From assembly GCA_010094045.1 (NCBI GenBank), contig ML986578.1, positions 372,001 to 436,000 of the forward strand: a stretch of 64,000 nucleotides of DNA, written 5' to 3'. Of this stretch, positions 13,399 to 22,194 are shown piece by piece. The position numbers and the translations under genes were made by a program. How positions within the stretch are numbered: the first letter of the stretch is position 1; each line of letters opens with the position of its first letter. The DNA comes from Lojkania enalia. Its lineage: Eukaryota > Ascomycota > Dothideomycetes > Pleosporales. The notes under the pieces were generated by a model. That model was not told the DNA's origin, made no database searches, and worked only from the letters and a program-made list of their open reading frames with translations.

Positions 13399-13416
13399 TT
13401 ACGGCAAGTGCCGTAA
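13399..13416. promoter_or_regulatory. Perfect inverted repeat upstream of the MYB gene
   Basis: TTACGGCA and TGCCGTAA form a perfect 8-bp inverted repeat with a 2-nt centre, about 270 bp upstream of the MYB gene's start codon. Such symmetric sites suit a dimeric regulator. It sits beside a CRE-like palindrome, which strengthens the case for a regulatory module. The bound factor is unknown. Confidence 0.4.
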
Positions 13417-13417
13417 T

Positions 13418-13427
13418 TTGACGTCAA
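13418..13427. promoter_or_regulatory. CRE-like palindrome (TGACGTCA core)
   Basis: The 10-bp palindrome TTGACGTCAA contains the consensus TGACGTCA bound by bZIP proteins of the ATF/CREB type. It lies one base from the inverted repeat at 13399-13416, and a related sequence, TTGACGTAA, occurs near 13309. The location, about 290 bp upstream of the MYB gene, fits a promoter element. Function is inferred from the consensus only. Confidence 0.4.
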
Positions 13428-15187
13428 TTCAACTGGCCCGTAGTGAACGGTGAATGAAGATATTTGGGCATCCGGGAGGTTAGTCTCAATATCTATATCA
13501 CGCGATGGTCACACCGTAGTAAATGCTAATTCGCCGTCATTATCAACAAGCTTAGATTATGACAAGTTACTAGACTTACCCCAATATCATGCCACGATCG
13601 AATTGGGGGCAATAGAAGGTCCAAAGCAGCTGACAAGTATTGCATTAGCAAAGCACAAACACACTAACTAGGCGTCAGCGATATGGAGCGTGGAACGAGT
13701 CTGAATGATAAGAATTATCCACATGATAACATACCCGGACAGCGCGCAAGACAAGAGGGTGGATGCGCAGGCAGCGACACTGAAGCACGAGACCCGAAGT
13801 ATCTTCATAGAGCTTCGACATTTATATCTTAGAGAGTTAAATCCTCTCTCTCCCTTTGCCCTGGTCTATAGTTTGGAGTACCCATGCCTGCTCGTTGCGG
13901 TTACGGACGGCAAAGCCCTGGCTTCCGCGCAAGCCCTCGCTGTCCCGTTTTATCTCCGTCTAAGCCAATACGGTGGCTAGAGGGCAGCCAACCTGGCTAG
14001 GCTACGCAGCGAAGTCAGCATGAGCAATTTTTTCTACGTGCGCACATAGTTCTCAGAGACAGCAAGGGAATGACGAGCTGGAACGGACGTGGCAAGCCCG
14101 CTGATATGGCGCGATTCCCTGCTTTGCCCAGATGTTTTTAGCCTCACACGCTCCTCAAACATCGACCAAGATTAAGGAGGGAGATTTGAAGCTTACAAGG
14201 CTTGCTGCTCTGGATCTAGTTGAGGTGGCCTGTCATCTTGTATCTTGTTTGGTTGACGTGCATTTGCGAACGGGCATCTGCAGGATGAGCCTGGGCAACA
14301 CCACTGCATACCTACCAATAAAGGCTAGTAGAGTAGATCAAGAGCCCAAAAGGCAAGCTTCGCTCCTCCTATCACAAATGAGGAGGATCTTCGCTGGGAT
14401 TGATGAAGTCTTGCAACTCGACAAGCGCGAATCGGTCGGAGAATATGAGACGCAGAAGCTATACCTATCACGAATAGAATATAGTCTCTTGAGATCTTAT
14501 ATCGCATTTCACAAGCATCTATGATGTCACGCCCTTCGAAACGCCCCAAATTTCAAATTGCAAACAGGCTACGGACAAAGCCGTATCGGCAATGTTCTGC
14601 TGCCTTCTTGAAAGCCGACACACTAACATTGATTCACGGAAGTGCGAAGCTCTTTCTTAGGTCACTTCCCAAAGTACTGCCATATAGCATTCACATATTC
14701 CGTCCACTTCTAATTCGGCGCGTTCCTGTCGAGATACGTAACTTGGGTCATTCCCATCGGCTCCATGAAACCATGGATGCATAAAGCACGGCCTCGTCGG
14801 CCGCGTTATCGGGCAGAGCGCGGAATGTGCTAACAGGTCCCAAGCAGTCCTGTTACTGTGCACGGGGATGCTAGACCGCAGCCGAAGGCGACACAGAAAT
14901 CCACTAAGTTTTCGAATGTTACACCAAAACGGCTCGCCTCACACGTTCCTGAGAATGACAGCGGTTCATAATCATATAGGCTACCATTGAGCATGTTCTA
15001 AATAAATACATAAGAAGCTTCGGGTATTGGCCTTCGCCTTCCTATGATGCTCCCGCATAACCGCCCGGTGAGGTACAATATACCTGGGCACTTGACCTCC
15101 GACAGACACCGAGCCTTTTCTTGAGCTTCATACTCAATCACCTAGCCGGGAACATGCAGTCAAGACAAGCCCTAGCCGACCTCTCCT

Positions 15188-16185
15188 TCAGATTTTGGAC
15201 CTCTCCTTCGGTAGTAGCTCAACGTCTTTCCACGGCAGGCCAAGATATTCCCAAATGTTGTGAAACCTATGCGTATACCATCAGCACCGCTCTCTAGTCC
15301 TCGTTTCATAGTTCGCATTCGCTTTAGCTCCCGTTCGTTGTGCGGGGACTAGACCATGAACATACCGATCACTTCCGAAGAAGGGCTCTTCGTCCCCCAC
15401 GGCATTCTTCACCCAGAACCATGGGCACCCAAATGCCCCATGACTCAGCGCCTCGTCTGTGTTGTCGTTCAATTTCTTCTTCCAGTCCGGACTACTGGCC
15501 TTCTCAAAAATCTCACGAATCTGCGGCTCGGTAAAGCTTTTGGAAAGAACATTGGTTAGGAGCTCTGACTTGCTCAGGTCAATCCCATTCTCCCACATCT
15601 CTTTGTAAAAATCAAGGAATGTTGGTATGAAAAACTGTGGGTGCTGAGCTTTGATAAAGATTAAGGCGCGTTGCGGCAATAGCGAGAGGATTGGAAAGAA
15701 GGAAGGCGTTTTGAAATTGTGAACGCCAAAGTACTTCTTGGCTCTGGAGCTGTCAAATGTACTGTACTTCGCTTTTGCGGGGAGCATCCATGGAGGCTTG
15801 TTCCCTGTGTTCTCGTCAAGCCCAGTTTTCGCGGGAGGATGGGGAGAAGGTGTCCTACCGCTGGCGCCCATGATGCCGCCAAGGAAGACGGGAACTATAC
15901 TGTATTCTCCATCAGTTTCTATTGAAACACGGGAGTCCCGATTACACAAGGCGAGGCCTCTCGCGTGGTAGAGGGACTGGGTCGTGATGAAGTAACGCGA
16001 ACGTATGCAGCGGGACATACTCTATCTCCACATTGTGTGACTTCAGAGCTTCTCTATGTCTCTCGAGATGCAGAAGCGCAAAATACGAGTATGGCGATAC
16101 TATTTAACTTTAGCTTCGGATACATGCTGCGATTGCTCGTAAGCATCCTACCGACATCAAGATAGCACGTAATTTTCCCAGACAT
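15188..16185 (-). CDS. Kappa-class glutathione S-transferase (DsbA-like fold)
   Basis: Glutathione transferase of the kappa / 2-hydroxychromene-2-carboxylate isomerase family, 223 residues, for conjugation and redox detoxification in mitochondria, peroxisomes or cytosol. Five minus-strand exons: 16185-16152, 16099-16021, 15899-15859, 15804-15366 and 15266-15188, summing to 672 nt. The N-terminus MSGKITCYLDVVSPYSYF carries SPYSY; Ser13 aligns with the catalytic serine of GSTK1. VPVFLGGIM and NKPPW mark the glutathione site. GAFGCPWFWV and EPFFGSDR are the C-terminal family motif, followed after a 99-nt intron by FHNIWEYLGLPW. Only exon 4 and parts of the second and third introns look open in a plain scan, so the first and last exons are easily missed. 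The gene is divergent from an SDR gene 349 bp away. Confidence 0.92.
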
Positions 16186-16534
16186 ATTCGCAATGGCGCT
16201 TGAACACGATTAGAAAATCGCATCCAGGCGATGGAGTGGCTTTAAAGCGTTTCGATTTGCGGGGAGATTGAAGCTGGGGTACCTGACACCCGCACGCGGG
16301 GCTTGGCTACCGAGGTTGAAGATGTTTCGAACGTGAATCAGTAATCAAAACCTCAGCATTCCAGCGCAAACGCACGGTGGACTCAATGCATGTGCACAAG
16401 CCGAGGTGTATTATGCCAGCTCAATTGAAGTTTTTGAGGCCCTCTGGAGCCGGTTGAAGTACTCGAAACCACTCAAACTGACCTTTGTATACTCCAACTC
16501 GACCTGCATAACTACGGGAGATCTACAGTTTCCA
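16186..16534. promoter_or_regulatory. Shared promoter of GSTK and SDR genes
   Basis: The 349-bp gap separates two start codons that point away from each other, so both genes must be driven from here unless one uses a distant element. It contains no long open frame in the relevant frames. I see no textbook TATA box close to either start. Co-regulation is inference from geometry. Confidence 0.5.
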
Positions 16535-17514
16535 ATGCCAACTACAACAAGACAAGTTGCTCTCGTAGTAGGCGCGTCTAGAGGTATTGGGAGGCAGATT
16601 GCTATTGATCTGGCGAGGAATGGGTATGCAAGTAAGTATAGATCTTGTTCTCAGAGCTGGAATTTGCTGACAGAGTCGAAGTCATCGTCGCGGCCAAGAG
16701 CACCTCAGACGCATACAATACTCAACCGTTTCCTCCAGACCCGAATTCTCCTCAATCAACTATTAGCACCGTCGAGCGCGAGATTCGTGAGGCCGGCGGG
16801 GAAGCCTCGGCCGTTACCGTCGACACGCGGGAGAGCGCCAGCGTCCAACGAATGGTCGATGAATCGATCAAGCTTTATGGACGCTTGGATGCTTTGATAT
16901 ATAATTCCGGTGCAATATGGTGGGCAAGCGTTGAGAAGACGCCTTTGAAGAGGTTTCAGCTCATGTTGAGGGTAAACGTAGAGGGCTTGTATAGCACAGT
17001 TCAAGCAGCGCTGCCGCATTTCAAGAACAATGGATGGAAGGGACGCATTATCGTCGTAAGCCCGCCGATTTATTCACGCTTCTTCCGCGGCAAGACAGCA
17101 TATGCAATGGGAAAGGTCGGTATGTCTGTGCTTACAAAAGGCTTGGCTATGGACTGGGAACGTGAAGGTAAAGAAGATATGGCGATTACGAGTATATGGC
17201 CAGCAACCGCCATCCAATCTGCCGCGACTGAGAATCTGGACCCCGAGAACGTTAAGGACTTGAGGAAGCCTACCATTTTCTCTGACGCCATTCTTGCGAT
17301 GATGCGAGCTCCGACATCGCAAGTCAATGGATGCCTAGAACTTGACGAAGACTTTCTACGCAAGTCTGGAGTGACCGATTTTGGAAAGTATAGCTTGATT
17401 CCAGGATCGATGCCGAGAAGGATCATGCCAGCCAAGTTCCCTGACCTAACGGTCGAAGAGCAGATGGATGAGGGCCGGCGAATGGATAGCACTAAATTGC
17501 GTTCCAGAATGTAA
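16535..17514 (+). CDS. Short-chain dehydrogenase/reductase (HSDL2-like)
   Basis: NAD(P)-dependent oxidoreductase with a Rossmann fold, 309 residues, exons 16535-16631 and 16682-17514. The cofactor loop GASRGIG is at 13-19; Asn107 (NSG), Ser159 (VVSPP) and the pair Tyr173/Lys177 (YAMGK) form the expected catalytic set. The adenine-side segment IIVAAKS and the insert with PPDPNSPQST resemble hydroxysteroid dehydrogenase-like protein 2, a peroxisomal or mitochondrial lipid-related SDR; the substrate is unknown. The intron is inferred as 16632-16681 (50 nt) because it yields NGYAIIVAAKS; nearby alternative acceptors would change two or three residues. The C-terminus ends in SRM; although some peroxisomal signals resemble this, it is not a canonical SKL. 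It is divergent from the kappa GST, so the two may act in the same detoxification or lipid context. Confidence 0.9.
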
Positions 17515-18079
17515 ATTAGGAATTAAATGTTATGAGCTTATGTTTGCTATATATCCCGAATCCCGAGCCCGGCAAAATGTATGCTCCTTGCCGGTTAGCA
17601 GTCCACCTTGCCACAATTGCTCTCTTGGATGTCTACCACGGTGCCTAGCAAGTACATCTACTTATTTCTATGCCTAGCAATTCGCCTATCCATATATATC
17701 TCATCAATTATTTCAAAGCAGTACCTTGAATTGATGGAATTTTATTTTGTGTTTTTATAAGCCATTTATCTTTGTACCACTCCTAGGTAAGATTCCCCTC
17801 ACTTCCAACGGAGTGGCCTGTCCAACCTACATTCCTAAACGGTCACCACGTTTTCGGGAGACCCGACGCGCGTAGAGACGAAAAGATCTAGTAACGATGT
17901 CTTTATCGAGTATCACACTCATTTCATCCAACTTGGACTTAGTCTTTCCTCGGACTTTACTGCTCTCCAAATTCTTTCACTCTCCATATATCCAAATCTC
18001 TGAGGCCATGTAAGATAGCGAACTTAGCAAGTCATGAGGTAGTCTCCGACGCGTCTTGACATTTTACCTCTACGCGTAA
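17515..18079. other. Intergenic region
   Basis: AT-rich 3' flank of the SDR gene. No supportable gene, repeat or RNA structure was seen. Confidence 0.5.
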
Positions 18080-19606
18080 AATGTTATCATAAGACCGCAA
18101 ATCGCGGGTGTCAATCTCATTCTATCAATACTCACCCCAGCACAACTATCTACCCGCTCCGACGCAGCAGGATTTATAAACAGAAATGGATACACGTACT
18201 TGAGTGACACGCGACAATTTCAGGTTCTCTGTTGTTCTAACATAGCGTTCACAGAGATCAAGTACTACACCACCCCTCTGTTATCTAATTGCATGGCGCA
18301 CTGTGCTAGCGCATCTTCCTGTGTGGGGGCGACCTATGATAAGATCTCGAAGCGATGCTCGCTGAAGGGATATTGGACACTTGCTGGTATTCTTGCATAA
18401 ACGGTGAACACTGTTTTCAGCACCTTGGTCCAGTTGAATAATTTCATTAATGTTATATCCGTAAACTACCGCGTTCATCGAAGCCCTCGTCTACAGGGAT
18501 TTTTAGTGATTCAGTTGGGAAATGGAGTAAAACATCGGTTGCTTCAGTCTCACAAGCAGTTACGTCGCCTCTGCCACAGATTTTGGCCACCAGGACCAAT
18601 TTGCAGGCGGTGTCTATGGTGGGAAATAATGGGCTGGTCAACATCATCTCTTCTGAGCTCTATCATACCTGTTTTCTTCCAGGAATCCTCAAAGACAAAA
18701 AGACCTATAATAAAAATGAGTCGTGGTCCTCTGCCGCCACCTTCGTCCTCTTCCTCTTTAGAACGTGCTACAAGCGCCTCTATCATATTGGCAAGCTTTC
18801 CGAGCCCACTTATCTTCTCTGACGTGCCTCCTAAATCATCGGAGATTTTAAGTTCGAGTAATATATTTCGAGAGAGCAAACAGATAACTCGAGTTCCCTC
18901 CCCACATGACGCAGAGGCCCCTCGGACGTCGCCTTTTCCAGACTTTGACACTACCGGATTGCCTCCGAACACATTGGTAACAGATGAAAACCCGGATCAA
19001 TCATCTAAGCCGATTCTAGCCCCCGATGTTCTGAGTAGTACTCCGCCGAAAGAAGCAGATAAAGCCACAGCTCCAAACCCGCAAGTTCAAAACTTGACTA
19101 CAGCGTTTCAAGAAGAACTATCACCGCCCCCGATTCTAAATTCTGCTATCGGACTCGAAGGGTCTTGGCTTATGTCTAGATCTTAATCCGGAGCCTTGTC
19201 CTGATGGAGCTATTGTTTTGCCGGATCCACGCGTATTTGCTCCTGAACCCGACCCTGATCCTGAGCCTCTACCCCAGCCAGATTTCAAAATTGGAGAGGA
19301 ACCTAGTAATGAGGATCTAAGCGATGAAGAGTCAGGCCCCAGCGACGAGGAACCAGATCCAGGCGATAAAGAACCCACCACACGGAATCGGAACCTCCAG
19401 GCAATACTGATACGAACGGCTATCAGCATTCAGGCGACGAAAATGATTCGGATGATGACACTGACTCGGAAGGCCTATATGGATTAGGCGACCCCGATGG
19501 GGAGAAAACAAAGACTGGATCGGAGTCGGAGAGCACAGACTGCTGTTGCTGCGAGCGGTCCTCTAAGTCGTCAAGAAGCGAAGATAATTATTTGCTACTA
19601 CTATGA
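18080..19606 (+). pseudogene. Decayed PAN/apple-domain-like membrane protein locus
   Basis: A frame open from 18080 encodes a hydrophobic stretch (LILSILTPAQL), then a segment with spaced cysteines (LCC, NCMAHC, SSCVGATYD, RCSLKG at about 18235-18366) that fits the PAN/apple fold common in fungal surface proteins. No ATG precedes it and it ends at a stop at 18398-18400. The same frame reopens until 19186 and becomes Ser/Pro-rich after a short hydrophobic run near 18640-18680. Acidic sequence then continues in another frame (PEPDPDPEP, DEESGPSDEEPDPGD, 19218-19380) and shifts again (GDENDSDDDTDSEG, then a CCCC run) to a stop near 19606. The layout suggests a surface domain, a membrane anchor and an acidic tail that lost frame. 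A multi-exon live gene cannot be fully excluded. Confidence 0.42.
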
Positions 19607-20339
19607 ATAGAACTCTTCATCAGGGGAAGAAAGTGAAGACAAGGAAATTGTCAGGGACCGAGATGTTACGGGTTTGCTCTCTCCCCTGAATAATTTTCAC
19701 CGGAAGCCTAATGCTAAGAAATAAAGTTCGGGAAGCTCTTTAATGAATATAGATTAAGTTAGCGTCAGTCTTATTAGTCTAGCGTAGGTAGGAGTCTTTC
19801 TAGAATTTTTTTGATTGTAAGTAATATGTACGGCAAAAGTTAGTAGTCTATTGTTGATCTTATACGACAATTAAATTCCATTCTTAAAGCAGTGGTGAAA
19901 CAATATCGTAGGAACATTGTATGCTTGGACTCGCCTTCTCAAATCCTTATCTATGGCTGAGGGAAAGACCTCAATCTTGGTGTAACATGTTTTAATGGCC
20001 TACAACATACGATGAAGAAGTTAATGTTCTCATCGTATTGCATGAAAATATAGAACTCATTAAGTCAAGTCTTAAGATTCTATAGAAAGCCAGTAGAACA
20101 TCCATGTTATGTGCCATTATCATACTTCTCTCGCTAAGTGATTTCGTCAGCATCAACACATGATGAGAATAACGAGAGAATACCGGGACGTCCCCCTTGA
20201 ACTGGATCAAACAACTTTCTAAAATCACCTAGAATCATTCATAGCGCAGGCGATTTACTCGATGGAAAAGCTTCTACGGCCCTAAACCATCACTCCCACC
20301 TAGTAACGCACATCTATTCCGCCCCCGGTCACCCTCCCC
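19607..20339. other. AT-rich intergenic region
   Basis: Stop-rich in all frames. No gene, tRNA or repeat was recognised. It forms the 3' flank of the beta-propeller gene on the minus strand. Confidence 0.5.
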
Positions 20340-21269
20340 TCAGCTCAACTCCCTCCTGTCGATCGCCACAAGTTTACCACTACCCGTAGTAACATACAAT
20401 CTATCCTTCGCTCTCCCCCTCCCAAACACTGCGCTCGTCGGCTCGTTCAACTCCGTCCTATCAAGCACCGTCTTCACCTTCCCATATCTGTCAAGAACGT
20501 AAAGAATGTTGGGATGTGTCGCAATATACACATTGCCCAGCCCATCGATTGCAAAGTCATCCATATACGTAGTCTCGGTAGCATTGATACGGAACAGGAC
20601 TTCCGTGTTCCCGGTCGCGTGACCTGTTCGCGAAATAGGCACACGTCCAAAGAGGCCTTGATCCGAATTCACAAAATACAAATATCCTCCATGGATGCGG
20701 ATCCCGTTTACGCCGAGCGAAGGCACTGCGTCTGGCGGTGCGAATAACGGGTCTTGGATAACAGGCTCGTAATTCCGCTCCTTGACATTGATTTTGTAGA
20801 CGATGCCGGCGAAGGTATCGGATACGAGGACGGCGTTGTTGCAGCCTGGTAGCGCTGCAACGCCGTTTAGTAAATTCGATTCGGGAACTGTGACGACGAG
20901 TCGCGCTTCCGGTGCATTTTTCCGCAAATCGACGCGCCAGATGGAAGCGGAACTGATTATATCTCCGGTGCTGAAATTCCATGTGCCTGCTGCGGTGATG
21001 AAGACATCGGGGCTGATTTCTGCGATACCGACTAATCCGTTGGCGTCCGGGATGGTTACCAGATGTGTAGCGTTCTGAGAGGGGAAGGACGGGTCGAAGG
21101 TGTAGATTGTTGCAGTTCCGAGTGTGGTAAGGAGGAGCTTATTGTTGGCACGAACGACTACATTTTCAATCCAGAGGGGAAGAGTGGCAAGGGTTTCGAG
21201 TGAAGGAGAACATGAGCATGGAGCAATAAGCAATATAGTTGCCCATATCATAGAAAGCTTGATTCGCAT
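20340..21269 (-). CDS. Secreted SMP-30/gluconolactonase-like beta-propeller protein
   Basis: Single-exon gene for a 309-residue protein. Residues 1-20 form a signal peptide (basic start, then IWATILLIAP, then a small-residue cleavage region). The mature part shows repeated beta-propeller blades of the type seen in SMP-30/gluconolactonase-like and NHL-like proteins: GVAALPGCNNAVLVSD, GIRIHGGYLYFVNSD, DDFAIDGLGNVYIATHPN and LYVTTGSGKLVAID. Sites such as NAT and NFS suit N-glycosylation. The substrate is unknown; in fungi such proteins are found both as lactonase-like enzymes and as uncharacterised secreted proteins. There is no intron and the frame is uninterrupted. Confidence 0.8.
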   Translation of the reverse strand: MRIKLSMIWATILLIAPCSCSPSLETLATLPLWIENVVVRANNKLLLTTLGTATIYTFDPSFPSQNATHLVTIPDANGLVGIAEISPDVFITAAGTWNFSTGDIISSASIWRVDLRKNAPEARLVVTVPESNLLNGVAALPGCNNAVLVSDTFAGIVYKINVKERNYEPVIQDPLFAPPDAVPSLGVNGIRIHGGYLYFVNSDQGLFGRVPISRTGHATGNTEVLFRINATETTYMDDFAIDGLGNVYIATHPNILYVLDRYGKVKTVLDRTELNEPTSAVFGRGRAKDRLYVTTGSGKLVAIDRRELS

Positions 21270-22194
21270 TCTGAATTGGATACTCTGGATATGTGTCCTT
21301 ATCAGGAGAAAATGGCCAAAGTGAATGAATTGAAGGAAATCTCCTGTGGAATTGAGTCCTTAAATACAAGGTTGAAAGCCCAACCCCCTGAGTTCCCTTC
21401 CTCAAACCTTGTAAGTTGATGTTTGATACAAGTCATGGCTGGTTGGAGGCCCTAAAGGGCTGAAGGGCTGAATATTTGATGGGAACAGTAAAGGAGTCAT
21501 GGCTCAGGAAATCAATGTCGTCCAAATATGAAAAGTTGAGTCACACTTAGAGGATGGATAAATTCCCAAACTAGGACTAGTGTCGGGTAATGGTAGAACG
21601 CTCATTTACTGGCACTGACTCAGCGTTGCATTCCGCCGATCTCTCACCGTCGATGATCTTTAATGTGAATTCATGGTCTCCCGCCTCTTTAACGTTTCTC
21701 AATTGCGGCTACAACTCATAATTGACATACCCGCAGTCAACTATAGATAAAGAAACGTCTTCTTAGAACCTAGGTTATGCACTAATTAGGCTAGGAATTT
21801 ACGTACTTTGGTCTAATGAACTTCATGTTTGTTATGGTATATTTGTGTATATGTTACTATAATGTTGGGTTTCTATTCGCATGTTTCCGGAGGCGCGTAC
21901 GGCAATAATTTTATACCGAGGCGTAGCGATCGTCCCTATCTAGCCGCTAGATTCACTTGCTGATTTATGATATGTCTCAATATCATCAGTAAACAGAACG
22001 AATGAGCAAACTTAGAGCCATCATCAGCCATGAGACTAAATACACAGCAATGTGAAGTTCAGGGGGGTATCTTCATTTCTAAAAGCGCGCTCGCCTGCCG
22101 TGCGCCATTAACACATGCCAAATTGCAAGAGCAGAGCGAAGACAAGAGCACTTCAAGCTCTTACAAAACTCAGGGTTGCTACATCAACTTCGAG
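21270..22194. other. Intergenic region
   Basis: Upstream region of the beta-propeller gene and 3' flank of the antiporter gene, both minus strand. No supportable gene was seen. Confidence 0.5.

Larger units (their letters stand above)
13131..15187. other. Intergenic region with unproven open frames
   Basis: The first ~300 bp is the probable MYB promoter. Open frames at 13450-13671, 13705-13980 and 14132-14524 (+) are modest in length. The last (130 codons) is the best candidate for an unknown small protein, but it shows no recognised domain, no clear intron pattern and no neighbouring support. I do not call a gene here. Confidence 0.4.

Noticed and set aside
14132..14524. 130-codon open frame on the + strand
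   Set aside because: No recognisable motif, no flanking exons and no homologous pattern; it remains a weak possibility but not a supportable gene.
16406..16534. N-terminal extension of the dehydrogenase from ATG 16406
   Set aside because: The extra 43 residues have no family similarity; the Rossmann fold begins right after ATG 16535.
19136..19429. Gly/Ser repeat protein on the minus strand
   Set aside because: Reverse reading of the Asp/Pro/Glu repeat tail of the PAN-like locus; the repeats arise from the other strand.
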